From Vibrio sp. Isolate34 (GTDB taxonomy: Bacteria > Pseudomonadota > Gammaproteobacteria > Enterobacterales > Vibrionaceae): 64,000 nt of DNA. Below the pieces are notes generated by a model that was not told the origin of the DNA, did not search any database, and saw only the letters and a list, made by a program, of their open reading frames with translations. The stretch spans positions 80,049-144,048 of the forward strand of contig NZ_JAKEUO010000012.1 in assembly GCF_022397915.1 (NCBI RefSeq). Direction: 5' to 3'. Shown one piece after another: positions 10,429 to 20,538 of this stretch. Numbering within the stretch: the stretch's first letter is position 1; the number at the start of each line of letters is the position of its first letter. The position numbers were made by a program, and so were the translations under genes.

Positions 10429-10878
10429 TCAAATAGACCTCAATATCGCTTCGCTTGACTCTTCGATTAAGTCCAAGACCAGCTCAAATCCATCACCCTC
10501 TCCATAATATGGATCCGGAACCTCTTGATAGTCCAATTCTCCGAAACTCAAAAATAACGCAAGCTTGTATTGCAGGTGCGCAGGGCACTGACTCATTAAG
10601 TCTTCTAAATTCGCCTTATCTGCCGCGAGTATCAGGTCAAACTCTTCGAAGTCATTCGCGACCACTTTACGAGAAGTAATTCCCTTGAAACTGTAGCCTC
10701 GCTTCTCGCCTGCCGCCTTTGAGCGCGAATCCGGTGGGTTTCCTTGATGGAAGCCAATCGTCCCTGCAGAGTCGACAACAACATCAATATCCAGCTGTTG
10801 CGATTTCTTTCTGAGTACCGCCTCACCTGTTGGCGAGCGACAAATATTCCCCATGCAAACCACGAGTATCTTTTTCAT
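10429..10878 (-). CDS. low-molecular-weight protein-tyrosine phosphatase
   Basis: Cytoplasmic LMW-PTP family enzyme. The 149-residue protein has the P-loop C(X)5R at residues 8-14 (CMGNICRS) right at the N-terminus and the general-acid DPYYG motif near residue 121. Both catalytic parts are intact and the length is normal. It is divergent from the adenosyltransferase gene and has no capsule or exopolysaccharide genes beside it, so it is not an obvious Wzb partner; the substrate is unknown. Confidence 0.93.
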   Translation of the reverse strand: MKKILVVCMGNICRSPTGEAVLRKKSQQLDIDVVVDSAGTIGFHQGNPPDSRSKAAGEKRGYSFKGITSRKVVANDFEEFDLILAADKANLEDLMSQCPAHLQYKLALFLSFGELDYQEVPDPYYGEGDGFELVLDLIEESSEAILRSI

Positions 10879-10962
10879 CCGTAATCACCTGTTCTTCCGA
10901 TGGTTTTTGCTATCGTTAAGTTAGGCTATGATAGGCGCAATCACAACTGAAAAGGATTTGTT

Positions 10963-11568
10963 ATGTCGACCGAAGACAACAAAGAACAACGTCATAAAGC
11001 AAGACAACAGAAAGTAAAAGAACAAGTCGATGCACGTGTGGCCGCAGCACAAGAAGTTAAAGGCCTACTATTGGTGATCACGGGGAACGGTAAAGGTAAA
11101 TCAACATCAGGTTTCGGCACCATTACTCGCGCTGTGGGTCACGGTAAGAAATGTGCCGTTGCTCAGTTTGTTAAAGGCACTTGGGATAACGGCGAAAAGA
11201 ACGTTCTGCAAAAGCTCGACGTCGAGTTCCAAGTCATGGGCACAGGCTTTACTTGGGAAACTCAGAACAAAGCGCAAGATATTGAAGCTGCACAACGTGT
11301 ATGGAAAGAGTGTCAACGCATGCTGGCTGACGAGTCGATTGACGTGATTCTGTTTGATGAACTGACTTACATGGTGAGCTACGGTTACATCGAACTCGAT
11401 GAAGTGGTTGAGGCGTTGAATAACCGTCCGAAGATGCAGTCTGTAATCATTACAGGCCGTGGCGCGCACCGTACCCTTACTGAGATGGCAGATACCGTAT
11501 CTGAAGTTCGTAACGTGAAACACGCTTTTGAATCTGGTGTTAAAGCGCTACAAGGCGTTGACTGGTAA
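10963..11568 (+). CDS. btuR: cob(I)yrinic acid a,c-diamide adenosyltransferase (CobO/BtuR type)
   Basis: Adds the 5'-deoxyadenosyl group of ATP to cob(I)alamin or corrinoid precursors. The 201-residue protein has an ATP-binding P-loop GNGKGKST (about residues 46-53), the conserved AVAQFVKG motif and DVILFDELTY near residue 126. No other cobalamin genes are adjacent, which points to salvage rather than synthesis at this locus. It is preceded by a good ribosome-binding site (AAAAGGA) 8 bp before the ATG. Confidence 0.95.
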   Translation: MSTEDNKEQRHKARQQKVKEQVDARVAAAQEVKGLLLVITGNGKGKSTSGFGTITRAVGHGKKCAVAQFVKGTWDNGEKNVLQKLDVEFQVMGTGFTWETQNKAQDIEAAQRVWKECQRMLADESIDVILFDELTYMVSYGYIELDEVVEALNNRPKMQSVIITGRGAHRTLTEMADTVSEVRNVKHAFESGVKALQGVDW

Positions 11569-11579
11569 TCGCATTTAAC

Positions 11580-11706
11580 CAGAGACCCCGACTCGGTCAT
11601 TCTTCCCTCTCGAGGGTGACGACCATGAGGCCGTTACGCTCTTGAACAAACGACGACGGCCTATCGTTATTCCCTAGAACGAAATACAAATGTCATAGGG
11701 AATCTC
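11580..11706 (-). repeat. dispersed intergenic repeat, copy 2
   Basis: Inverted copy of the block at 3540-3680, lying between the convergent btuR and asmA genes. Read on the minus strand it opens with ATTCCCTA...TAGGGAAT and ends with GTCGTCACCCTCGAGAG...GAGTCGGGGTCTC, in the same order as copy 1; the middle is diverged. No ORF is present. Confidence 0.7.
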
Positions 11707-11729
11707 CCAGGTATTATCGAAGCCAAAAT

Positions 11730-11765
11730 AAAAAGCGCCATTCCTACAACAGGAATGGCGCTTTA
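11730..11765 (-). terminator. asmA terminator
   Basis: AAAGCGCCATTCCT / AGGAATGGCGCTTT stem with a 6-nt loop; on the minus strand it is followed by a T-rich tail. Confidence 0.85.
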
Positions 11766-11788
11766 TTCATTTTTAAATGAGATGAAGA

Positions 11789-13930
11789 TTAGTTAAACAA
11801 ACCTTTTAGTAAGCCGTTTACTGCGTCTCTTGTTTTCTCATCTTTGATCTTGTCACCGTACTTTTCGTCTAGCTTTTCTAAACCACGATCAATTTCTTTC
11901 TGTGCTTTCTGTTTCAACACATCATCAAAGACAAGCGCGAATTTTGGTTCAGCCCACTGACCAGTAATCTTAATTGGGATCGTCACGTCTTTCAGGTCAT
12001 CAATGCTCTTACCGCCCTGGCCTTCTAACGAACCAACAATCGACGTTCTTACTAGGAAATCTACGGTTTCATTAATGAAGTTCGCTTTACCTTGGCCAGT
12101 AACACGCAATAGTGGCGACTGTGCCGACAAATCGTTGGTTGAAACCCAACCTTTGTCGACCTTCAGCGTCGCTTTCATTGCACTGAAGTCTGTTTTTTGA
12201 GCTTCATTTGTGCTTTCAACTTTCTCGCCTTTGATCTTCGCGTAATTCTCACGAATCAATTGCGCAACGTTGATACCGTTAACCGCACCATCTTCAAAGT
12301 TAATCGCGATAGTACCAACTAGGTTCTTCTTAATACCCGTCGGAGTCAGGCTCTTACCTTTCACGTTAACATCGATATTACCGGTGCCTTCCAGCATATC
12401 GTTGTCTGCAACATCAACCAGTAACGGCTGAACTTTCACACCTTTGATTTTCTTCTTAGCTGTGTAAGTTGCTGGTGTTTTACGTGCATCTAACTTAGCT
12501 GTCGCAGAAATAGAGCCTTGGTAAAGGTTCGATGTGAATGAGGTAAGTTCTGCGATACCGCGGTTAACCGAGAATGCTGTTTTAACATTCTGCATTTTCG
12601 CATTGCTCGCCTTGAACTTATCAATCGTGATATCACCTTTAACGTCTAACGTTTTCAGTGCCGACAGATCAGGTTCTACTTCTTTCGCAGGTGCAGAGCT
12701 ACCTGAGTTTGACGCTGAACCACCAGCAGACTCAGAAGGAGACGTGCTCGCCGTTTCTGTTGTGTTACCTAGACCTAAGAACTCATCAAGGTCGATGTTC
12801 GGGCTATGAAGAGAGAAACGAACCTTTGGAATTTCAGACAGGGTGACATCGGCTTTACCATCTAGCGCGATAGAGTTTGCTTGTAGCTTCTCTAACACGA
12901 AGCTCAAGTGGCTCTTAGTTAGGTCAAAGCTCAAATCAGACAACATATCCACTTTCATTGGTGATTGCGGAAGCGTGTCACCTTTGAATGTTGAGTCTAG
13001 CGTTAGCTTGTTCAGTGTCACTTTTGAAATCGCGCTATCGACAGTTAACTCACCGCCACCTTTCAGGTCTAGGTCAAGACCCGCGGCTTTACCTACCACT
13101 GCGTAAGTCAGTTGGTTTACCTTATCGAACTCAAACGTATCCAGGCCAATCTTCGCAGAGTCAATCGACGTTGCTGGATCATTGAATTTCGCATTGAGGT
13201 CAATATTGCGTAGAGCGTAACTTGCGAAACCTTCCGCGAGTTTAAATTCAGCACTGCCGTTTGCAGAGAATTTCTGTTGATTGTTTTCACCATAAGCAGC
13301 GAAGGTTGCCGTTGTCCATGTATCCACAGCGAACTCAGATAAGTTCAAAGACACATCGTACAACTTAGTGAATGAACCCGCTTGCTTGTCGTCCATTTCA
13401 AACAGTGCGTTTGATACAGTGACACCTGCAAGGTTAATCGTCCAACCAGATGCTTCCGTCGCGCTTTGTTCTTGAGGTGCTGGAGCTGATTCAGGGTTTG
13501 TGTCTGCAGCAGCAGTCTCAGACTCTTGAGGCGCTGACGCTTGTGTTAACGCATCGATGTTCTTACGGCCATCTTTAAGCGTTTCTAAATAGAACTCTGC
13601 ACCGTCTAGAGTGATGTTGCCGATCTCTAGTTGGTTGCTAAATAGCGGAGTAACCGATACATCAACACCAACGGTATCAACCTTGAATAGGTTCGGTTGG
13701 GTGAACCCTTCTGGGTTACGTAATTCAGTTTGACCAAGTTCAAAGCCAATAGATGGGAAGAATTGCCAGCTGATATCGCCCTCAATCACTAGCTCTAGGC
13801 CTGTGTGTTTCTGGGCTTGTTCGACAATTAATGGCTTAAATTGGTTGGGATTCACTAACAGCACTAGTGCCAGAACTGCTGCAATAACAACAAACACTGG
13901 TACAGCTATGAAAATGAGTAGTTTCTTCAT
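11789..13930 (-). CDS. asmA: AsmA family protein
   Basis: AsmA-type protein, a bridge-like family anchored in the inner membrane and implicated in outer-membrane lipid homeostasis. A single N-terminal membrane helix (about residues 5-27, LLIFIAVPVFVVIAAV) is followed by a long periplasmic domain rich in beta-strands. Low-complexity linkers lie near residues 137-160 (PAPQEQSA) and 395-420 (SPSESAGGSASNSGSS). The conserved AsmA C-terminal region with GTIAINFEDGAVNGIN is at about residue 545. I chose the second ATG (13930, 713 residues) because AAGGA lies 8 bp upstream; the ATG at 13936 has it only about 3 bp away. The function of this member is inferred from the family. Confidence 0.88.
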   Translation of the reverse strand: MKKLLIFIAVPVFVVIAAVLALVLLVNPNQFKPLIVEQAQKHTGLELVIEGDISWQFFPSIGFELGQTELRNPEGFTQPNLFKVDTVGVDVSVTPLFSNQLEIGNITLDGAEFYLETLKDGRKNIDALTQASAPQESETAAADTNPESAPAPQEQSATEASGWTINLAGVTVSNALFEMDDKQAGSFTKLYDVSLNLSEFAVDTWTTATFAAYGENNQQKFSANGSAEFKLAEGFASYALRNIDLNAKFNDPATSIDSAKIGLDTFEFDKVNQLTYAVVGKAAGLDLDLKGGGELTVDSAISKVTLNKLTLDSTFKGDTLPQSPMKVDMLSDLSFDLTKSHLSFVLEKLQANSIALDGKADVTLSEIPKVRFSLHSPNIDLDEFLGLGNTTETASTSPSESAGGSASNSGSSAPAKEVEPDLSALKTLDVKGDITIDKFKASNAKMQNVKTAFSVNRGIAELTSFTSNLYQGSISATAKLDARKTPATYTAKKKIKGVKVQPLLVDVADNDMLEGTGNIDVNVKGKSLTPTGIKKNLVGTIAINFEDGAVNGINVAQLIRENYAKIKGEKVESTNEAQKTDFSAMKATLKVDKGWVSTNDLSAQSPLLRVTGQGKANFINETVDFLVRTSIVGSLEGQGGKSIDDLKDVTIPIKITGQWAEPKFALVFDDVLKQKAQKEIDRGLEKLDEKYGDKIKDEKTRDAVNGLLKGLFN

Positions 13931-14036
13931 CCGCATATTCCTTGCTTAGATTCCAAAAGAAAGTGGCACTATAAAAGTGCCACTGATTCGGTAAAAAATA
14001 AAGCTAAGTGAGTCACTTAGGGAAATTTTTATTCGA

Positions 14037-14678
14037 TTAAGACTTCAACAACTTCGCAATGTGCGCTTTTAGCACATCAATCGCAATACGGTTTTTACCA
14101 CCACGAGGAACGATGATGTCTGCATGTTGTTTTGAAGGCTCGATAAACTGCATGAACATTGGACGTACAGTTTCTTGGTATTGCTTAAGTACAGTGTCCA
14201 TTGTACGACCACGCTCTTCCACATCACGCTTAACACGGCGTAGTAGACAGATGTCTAACGGTGTATCCATAAACACACTTGCGTGCATTAGTTTACGAAG
14301 ACGCGGGTCTGTAAGAAGCAGAATACCTTCTAAAATGATCACTTTCTTAGGAGTAAGTGTAGTCGTTTCAGAAGTACGTGTGTGCTCTGTGTAGCTGTAT
14401 TCAGGAACTTCTACGGCATTGCCACTCATTAGCTGCTGTAGATGTTCACATAAAAGGTCATGATCTAGTGCATTTGGGTGATCGTAGTTAGTTTTAACTC
14501 GCTCTTCCATACTCAAGTGGCTTTGGTCGCTGTAATAGCAATCTTCCGTGATAACACCAATTTGATGGTCGCCTACTTTTTCGCGCAGCTCATTATAAAT
14601 CGTACTAGCAATCAGACTTTTTCCTGAAGCTGAAGCGCCAGCGATACCTACGATGACACATTGATTATTATCAGACAT
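14037..14678 (-). CDS. udk: uridine kinase
   Basis: Phosphorylates uridine and cytidine in pyrimidine salvage. From ATG 14678 the protein is 213 residues, matching the family, with P-loop [11 protein letters not shown] at residues 9-19. The acceptor-site motif YSDQS and the [13 protein letters not shown] segment are also present. The reading frame is open further upstream to 14747, but those 23 residues are not family-like, so the internal start is preferred. It lies downstream of apbC and upstream of asmA, both on the same strand, with 275 and 106 bp gaps, so it probably has its own promoter. Confidence 0.95.
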   Translation of the reverse strand: MSDNNQCVIVGIAGASASGKSLIASTIYNELREKVGDHQIGVITEDCYYSDQSHLSMEERVKTNYDHPNALDHDLLCEHLQQLMSGNAVEVPEYSYTEHTRTSETTTLTPKKVIILEGILLLTDPRLRKLMHASVFMDTPLDICLLRRVKRDVEERGRTMDTVLKQYQETVRPMFMQFIEPSKQHADIIVPRGGKNRIAIDVLKAHIAKLLKS

Positions 14679-14953
14679 TATTTTGCACCCGATATGGTTT
14701 GGTGGTGGGAATAGATAAACCGCCTGATTATAGGGGCTAAAGCACATAGATTCTAGTCGCCATTTTAGCTAATTGCAGTCAAATTGATGATCTCAATACA
14801 TTTACTTAAGACAATCGTTTGCTTTCAAATAACTTGCCTACAACTATTTGCACAAGCCCAATGGATATTGATTTAAATCCACCGCTGTTTATCTAATCCA
14901 AACAATATTTAAACGACTTTGTGATTAACTTGCGTTATTCAACTATAGGTTCG

Positions 14954-16030
14954 CTATTCAACCATTGAGAAGTTAATCGCTTCCGGCCTTGCTTTACCCG
15001 TCCAGAACATTTTCGCAGCCACATTCTCTGCAAGCTCTAAATAGTGACGAGTATGTTCGCTATCTGGTCGACGAACGACTGTCGGGCAACCAGCATCGAT
15101 GTCTTCACGAACATCAATGTGTAGTGGAATTTGCGCTAAGATATCGAGGTAAAACTCTTCTGACATCGCTTCTGCACCACCCGCACCAAAGATATGCTCT
15201 TTCTCACCACAGTGACTACAGATATGGTAGCTCATGTTTTCAACTAAGCCCGCAACTGGCACGCTCACTTTATCAAACATCGCGACACCTTTACGTGCGT
15301 CTGCTAATGCTAAATCTTGAGGTGTAGTCACCACTACCGCGCCTGTTACTGGAATTTGCTGAGATAGAGTTAACTGAATATCACCCGTGCCCGGTGGCAT
15401 GTCGATAACTAGGTAATCCAACTCTGGCCATACGGTTTCGTTAACAAGCTGACCTAAAGCCTTGGCCGCCATTGGGCCACGCCAAATTGCAGCATCATCT
15501 TTCGAAACAAGGTAACCAATAGAGTGCGTGAAAATGCCGTGCGCTTCGATTGGCATCATCCACTTATTGTTTTGCACTTCTGGCTTCGCATCTAACTGTC
15601 CTAGCATCATGGGAACCGATGGGCCGTAGATGTCCGCATCCAATAAACCGACTTTTGAACCTGACTTAGATAAAGCCAGCGCAAGGTTAACTGAAGTCGT
15701 TGATTTGCCCACCCCGCCCTTGGCAGAAGTGACAGCAATAATATTCTTCACGCCTTTAAGTGGCGTTGATACCGTCGTTTCAAGAGCCGATGGCTTGACC
15801 TTCACTTCAAATTGAAAAGCACTCACAAGCTTTTGTTCAATCTGAGCGTTAATCCAATTTTCTAGGTCAACAGCAAGCTGATTCGCTGCGAAAGGCAAAG
15901 TAATAACAAACGATCCACGAGGATCAACTGAGACAATGTTTTGGTGTAGCGCCCACTCTGGGATGAGGATTGGTGACTCAAACTCATTCAACCATGAACA
16001 GAAATCTTGCTTCGAAGTAAAGTTACGCAT
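14954..16030 (-). CDS. apbC: Mrp/ApbC family iron-sulfur cluster carrier ATPase
   Basis: Cytosolic P-loop ATPase that carries and transfers iron-sulfur clusters (ApbC/Mrp). The 358-residue protein has an N-terminal DUF59-like part (about residues 1-90) and the deviant Walker A SAKGGVGKSTTS near residue 102. The MPPGTGD motif and the cluster-binding CxxC (HICSHCGEK) near residue 277 are also present. It is divergent from metG, a neighbour pair conserved in gamma-proteobacteria. The length and motifs are complete. Confidence 0.95.
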   Translation of the reverse strand: MRNFTSKQDFCSWLNEFESPILIPEWALHQNIVSVDPRGSFVITLPFAANQLAVDLENWINAQIEQKLVSAFQFEVKVKPSALETTVSTPLKGVKNIIAVTSAKGGVGKSTTSVNLALALSKSGSKVGLLDADIYGPSVPMMLGQLDAKPEVQNNKWMMPIEAHGIFTHSIGYLVSKDDAAIWRGPMAAKALGQLVNETVWPELDYLVIDMPPGTGDIQLTLSQQIPVTGAVVVTTPQDLALADARKGVAMFDKVSVPVAGLVENMSYHICSHCGEKEHIFGAGGAEAMSEEFYLDILAQIPLHIDVREDIDAGCPTVVRRPDSEHTRHYLELAENVAAKMFWTGKARPEAINFSMVE

Positions 16031-16187
16031 TGGGGCTCCTTTTTTTATTTATGCTATCACCCACGAGATGAAGACTGAACCCCTAAAAAACTAGGGGAAT
16101 CCTTTGTCTGATACCTTGGCGTATCACACGTTATAAAGTAGTATTACCAATCAAATTTATACCTATCAAAAAAGCGAATTATTAAGT

Positions 16188-18248
16188 ATGGCAACTGATC
16201 CAAGACAACTTTTGGTAACTTGTGCGCTTCCGTACGCTAACGGCTCTATTCACCTTGGCCATATGCTTGAGCATATCCAAGCTGATATCTGGGTTCGATA
16301 CCAGCGTCTGCGTGGCAACACTGTAAACTTCATCTGTGCTGACGATGCTCACGGCACGCCAATTATGCTTAAAGCTCAACAGATGGGTATCACGCCAGAA
16401 GAGATGATCGCTGCTGTTAGTGAAGAGCACCAAAAAGACTTCGCTGGCTTTGATATCAGCTTTGATAACTACCACAGCACACACAGCGACGAGAACCGTG
16501 AACTGGCTTCTCACATCTACCTAGAACTTAAAAAGAACGGTTTCATTTCTAGCCGTACTATTTCTCAGCTTTTCGACCCTGAGAAAGAGATGTTCTTACC
16601 AGACCGTTTCGTAAAAGGTACTTGCCCTAAGTGTAAGTCAGAAGACCAGTACGGTGATAACTGTGATAACTGTGGTGAGACATACAGCCCAACTGAGCTA
16701 ATCGATCCTAAGTCAGCAGTTTCTGGCGCAACTCCAGTAATGAAAGACTCTGAGCACTTCTTCTTCGACCTACCTCAGTTTGAAAGCATGCTAAAAGAGT
16801 GGACACGTTCTGGCTCACTGCAAGCTGAAACAGCAAACAAAATGCAAGAGTGGTTCGAGTCTGGTCTACAACAGTGGGACATCTCTCGTGATGCACCATA
16901 CTTTGGCTTCGAGATCCCAGGCGAAAAAGACAAGTTCTTCTACGTATGGCTAGATGCACCAATCGGCTACATGGGCTCATTCAAGAACCTATGTGACAAG
17001 CGCGACGATCTAGACTTTAACGAGTACTGGAAGAAAGACAGCACCGCTGAGCTTTACCACTTCATCGGTAAAGACATCGTTTACTTCCACAGTCTATTCT
17101 GGCCTGCAATGCTAGAAGGTTCTGGTTTCCGTAAGCCAAACAACGTATTCGTACACGGCTACGTGACTGTAAACGGCGCGAAGATGTCTAAGTCTAAAGG
17201 TACTTTCATTAAAGCAAGTACGTACCTAAATCACCTAGACCCTGAATGTCTACGTTACTACTACGCTGCGAAACTAAACAGCCGTATCGATGACCTTGAC
17301 CTTAACCTTGAAGACTTCACTCAACGTGTAAATGCTGACGTAGTAAACAAGATTGTTAACCTAGCTTCTCGTAACGCTGGCTTCATCACTAAGCGCTTCG
17401 AAGGCAAGCTAGCCGCTGAATTTGCAGAACCAGAGCTATACAACGAATTCGTTGCTGCTGCAGAGCGTATCGGTGAGCTATACGAAACTCGTGAATTCAG
17501 CCGTGCTATCCGTGAAATTACTGCACTAGCAGACAAAGCTAACCAGTACATCGATGAGAAAGCACCTTGGGTTCTTGCAAAAGAAGAAGGTAAAGAGAAA
17601 GAGCTTCAAGAAGTATCTTCTGTTGGTATCAACCTATTCCGCGTACTAATGACTTATCTGAAACCAGTGATGCCTGAGCTTGCGGCTCGCACTGAAGCTT
17701 TCCTAAACGAAGAGCTAACGTGGGAAGGTGTTGCTACTCCGCTAACTGATCACGAAATCACTAAGTTCAAAGCGCTATTTAGCCGCATTGATCCTAAGAA
17801 AGTGGAAGCGATTATAGAGTCTTCTAAAGAAGATGCAGCAGCAGAAATGGCAGCTAAAGAGAAAGCGGAAGCTGAGAAAGAAAAAGCAAGCCAAACAGAG
17901 CTAGACAAAGAACCAATCGCTGAAGAGATTGAATTTGACGCGTTCGCAGCGGTTGATATGCGTATTGCTCGTATCATCTCTTGTGAAGAAGTGCCAAAAG
18001 CGAACAAGCTACTGAAGTTCCAACTGGACATCGGTGGTGAGACTCGCCAAGTATTCTCTGGCATCAAATCAGCATACAAACCTGAAGAGCTAGAAGGCAA
18101 GCTAACTGTTATGGTTGCAAACCTAAAACCTCGTAAGATGAAGTTTGGTATGTCTGAAGGCATGATCCTAGCAGCGGGCCCTGGCGGCAGCGACCTATGG
18201 ATCCTTGAGCCACACGAAGGTGCTCAACCTGGTATGCGTGTAATGTAA
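16188..18248 (+). CDS. metG: methionyl-tRNA synthetase
   Basis: Charges tRNA-Met and initiator tRNA with methionine. The 686-residue protein is the long, dimeric form. It has the HIGH-type motif HLGH near residue 24, a zinc-binding knuckle ([17 protein letters not shown], about residues 147-163), the KMSKSKGT loop near residue 333, and an anticodon-binding domain. After an Ala/Glu/Lys-rich linker (about residues 550-575) comes a C-terminal Trbp111-like tRNA-binding domain (about residues 583-686). It is divergent from apbC; the 157-bp space contains both promoters. Confidence 0.97.
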   Translation: MATDPRQLLVTCALPYANGSIHLGHMLEHIQADIWVRYQRLRGNTVNFICADDAHGTPIMLKAQQMGITPEEMIAAVSEEHQKDFAGFDISFDNYHSTHSDENRELASHIYLELKKNGFISSRTISQLFDPEKEMFLPDRFVKGTCPKCKSEDQYGDNCDNCGETYSPTELIDPKSAVSGATPVMKDSEHFFFDLPQFESMLKEWTRSGSLQAETANKMQEWFESGLQQWDISRDAPYFGFEIPGEKDKFFYVWLDAPIGYMGSFKNLCDKRDDLDFNEYWKKDSTAELYHFIGKDIVYFHSLFWPAMLEGSGFRKPNNVFVHGYVTVNGAKMSKSKGTFIKASTYLNHLDPECLRYYYAAKLNSRIDDLDLNLEDFTQRVNADVVNKIVNLASRNAGFITKRFEGKLAAEFAEPELYNEFVAAAERIGELYETREFSRAIREITALADKANQYIDEKAPWVLAKEEGKEKELQEVSSVGINLFRVLMTYLKPVMPELAARTEAFLNEELTWEGVATPLTDHEITKFKALFSRIDPKKVEAIIESSKEDAAAEMAAKEKAEAEKEKASQTELDKEPIAEEIEFDAFAAVDMRIARIISCEEVPKANKLLKFQLDIGGETRQVFSGIKSAYKPEELEGKLTVMVANLKPRKMKFGMSEGMILAAGPGGSDLWILEPHEGAQPGMRVM

Positions 18249-18281
18249 TTCTGGCGTCTGTCAGATAAAGCATTCACTGCG

Positions 18282-18332
18282 AAATCCCTGATGTAACTTA
18301 ACTTGAAAGAGTTAATAGCATCGGGGATTTTT
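18282..18332 (+). terminator. metG terminator
   Basis: Long imperfect hairpin with the closing stem AAATCCCTGATG / CATCGGGGATTT, followed by TTTT. It lies about 35 bp after the metG stop codon. Confidence 0.75.
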
Positions 18333-18462
18333 TATATCTACCGAAAATCGGCGTTCTCTGTTAGAGTCGCCGTCAACTATGCTAAGTAAAGTATGACAAG
18401 GTTATCGGCAGCAATACGCCGTTTGAAGCCTCTTTACTCTCTAAACCTTTTAGGACACCTCT

Positions 18463-18942
18463 GTGACTAACAACGAAATTTTGCGTCGTATTCAACACGC
18501 ACTAAACCTTAAGAACGCACAAATCATCAAAGCTATCGAGCAAGCGGATGTGACTGTTGCCCACGACCAAGTGATTAACTGGCTAAAAGCGGATAACGAT
18601 AAGTCATGCTCTAAAATGAAAGACAAAGAGTTAGCGGTATTCCTAAATGGTTTCATCAACCTTAAGCGCGGTAAAAAAGAAGGGGCTCAGCCAAAGCCTG
18701 AAGTTGCACTTACCAACAACATGATTTTCATGAAGCTACGTATTGCGTTGAACATGAAAGCAGAAGACGTGCTCAATGTATTAGAAGTGGTTGGCGTAAG
18801 TCTAAGTAAATACGAGATTGGTGCCTACTTCCGTAAGCCAGAGAACAAAAACTACAAAGTGTGTGAAGACCAATTGCTTTGCGACTTCCTAAATGGCGTT
18901 CAGTTTACTAACCGCCCTGACTCAGAAGAGTTTGCAGGTTAA
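18463..18942 (+). CDS. DUF1456 (YehS-like) protein
   Basis: 159-residue protein made of two tandem copies of the DUF1456 unit: residues 1-70 (MTNNEILRRIQHALNL...) and about 83-150 (TNNMIFMKLRIALNM...), each ending in a FLNGF/FLNGV motif. The start codon is GTG at 18463, fitting the alignment of the first repeat; no in-frame ATG is closer. Function is unknown; the paired helical repeats suggest a nucleic-acid or protein-binding role but nothing in the sequence proves it. It is flanked by terminators and thus transcribed alone. Confidence 0.88.
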   Translation: MTNNEILRRIQHALNLKNAQIIKAIEQADVTVAHDQVINWLKADNDKSCSKMKDKELAVFLNGFINLKRGKKEGAQPKPEVALTNNMIFMKLRIALNMKAEDVLNVLEVVGVSLSKYEIGAYFRKPENKNYKVCEDQLLCDFLNGVQFTNRPDSEEFAG

Positions 18943-18982
18943 AAACAACCTACTGGTAAACTAGCCAGATTCTTAATAAATA

Positions 18983-19023
18983 AAAAGCGGCGAGATAATT
19001 GAATTATCTCGCCGCTTTTTTTG
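18983..19023. terminator. bidirectional terminator between DUF1456 gene and fadR
   Basis: AAAAAGCGGCGAGATAATT / AATTATCTCGCCGCTTTTT is a near-perfect long stem with A and T tails on both sides, placed between two convergent genes. Confidence 0.9.
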
Positions 19024-19058
19024 TTCTTTCTTTAACGCTATTTAGTTAGCCCAAAAGA

Positions 19059-19898
19059 TTAGCTATCGTCTTCAGTAAAGTTCGTTGGCAACGTTGTTTT
19101 CATTTCGTTCCAAACCTGCGCGCTTGCGATACCATAGTTACGGATCACCAATGGCAAGTTCTCACGTTGGCCGCTCTCACAGATAACAAACAACTCTTTA
19201 TAGAAATCCATCGCTAAACGTCGTGCTTCTGGGTTAGAGAAGTAGTAGCTACCAATACGGTCATACAGTTTACGTACACCGTTGAAGATCAGGCCATAAA
19301 TTTGGTTACCTGAATGGAATGCTAAACGTTGGAAAAGCATGTAATCATAGAAGTTGAAAGTCTTCGCGATTAAGATCGTCTGACGTTTCGCTTCGTCTTT
19401 CTCTGAATCTTCTTTTACTGCTTGCTTGATCTTGTCAGCGTATGGCGATGATTCTAAGAACTCATCCCATGTAGGTGCCGCAAGTAGCGCTTCACAAGAT
19501 TCAATCACGTTACTAATAGTACGCTCTGAAGCTTCTTTGTTTGCTTTGAATGCATAACGCATAAAGATCGGGCTGATATTAGTACGAGCAGCAAGTAAGT
19601 CTTCTACCATCTTGCTTGCGTTATCAACGTCCAACGTCATTAGCGTATCAAGGATATGAAGACCTGATGTCTCCATAAACTGGTTAACTTTTGTTGGCTT
19701 GCCGTGTTGGATTGTCAACCAACCATCACGAGCAAGACGTTGAAGTACTTCACGAAGCGTAGTACGTGTAACACCAATTAGCTCAGAAAGCTCACGCTCT
19801 GCTGGCAAGATAGAACCTGGAGGGAAACGGCCATTCCAAATACTTTCAATGATATACTTTTCTGCAAATCCTGCCGGGCTCTTCGCCTTAATGACCAT
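19059..19898 (-). CDS. fadR: fatty acid metabolism regulator FadR (vibrio long form)
   Basis: GntR-family transcription factor that represses fatty-acid degradation, activates fab genes and is released by long-chain acyl-CoA. The N-terminal winged-helix domain (about residues 8-75) contains the [22 protein letters not shown] recognition region; the rest is the acyl-CoA-binding FadR_C domain. At 279 residues it is about 40 longer than the E. coli protein. The extra segment falls around residues 138-178 (TWDEFLES...[16 protein letters not shown]) and matches the known vibrio insertion that adds a second ligand pocket. It is divergent from nhaB, the conserved neighbour. Confidence 0.96.
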   Translation of the reverse strand: MVIKAKSPAGFAEKYIIESIWNGRFPPGSILPAERELSELIGVTRTTLREVLQRLARDGWLTIQHGKPTKVNQFMETSGLHILDTLMTLDVDNASKMVEDLLAARTNISPIFMRYAFKANKEASERTISNVIESCEALLAAPTWDEFLESSPYADKIKQAVKEDSEKDEAKRQTILIAKTFNFYDYMLFQRLAFHSGNQIYGLIFNGVRKLYDRIGSYYFSNPEARRLAMDFYKELFVICESGQRENLPLVIRNYGIASAQVWNEMKTTLPTNFTEDDS

Positions 19899-20538
19899 CT
19901 ACACTTCAATCCAATTTAATTATTCTGTTCTAATTTACTCATCATACCACTAGTTAACACCTAGCGGAAACACCCTCAAAAATTTTACTCACTCAAAACA
20001 TCAATAGAGTTAAAACTCTAAAGTTCAGCACGCGTTTGCACCTTAGGTTTAGAAAGCAAGCGACTATAAATTTCTATTTCAACAAATTATTAACACAACA
20101 AATTTTCTTTAAAATCAATGAGATTGGTCATAATTTTAAAGCCATTAAATTGCAATATTAAGTTGTAATAATCATATATAAACCGTCTTTATTCTGTAAA
20201 TTTCAATCATTTCGCTGAAATATTGATTCTAGTCGGTTTTTATCACATTTTAAGTGGTATGCTTCCGCTACTTTGATCGCGTTTCTCAACAAAAAAGAGG
20301 TATTTTTAGTGCTACAGGGCTTTTCCTGTTGACTAAATGTTATCTAAGAGTAGAGTTGCGCTCAAAAATAAGCAGTGCTTGAGTCTCTAAGGGAGTGACT
20401 TGGCAAGACCACAGAACATTACATGGAATGTAGTTTTTCTAAGTCACTGTTAGTTATAGTTTTTAACAATTTCTATAGCTCGATTCTCAAAATGTTGTAT
20501 TGCTTGTCTATTCATAATCAACATAAAAGAGTATTAAC
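19899..20538. promoter_or_regulatory. 640-bp divergent fadR/nhaB control region
   Basis: No gene is supported here; an ORF at 20423-20626 overlaps the start of nhaB in another frame and is not convincing. The region is very AT-rich, especially 20030-20270, and must carry the fadR and nhaB promoters. I could not identify a clear FadR operator, CRP site or terminator. Confidence 0.5.

Noticed and set aside
14679..14747. N-terminal extension of uridine kinase
   Set aside because: The additional 23 residues are unlike the family; the internal ATG gives the normal length.
16141..16160. ATTACCAATC near metG as a further copy of the MITE end
   Set aside because: Only about 9 bp match and no inverse partner is found nearby.
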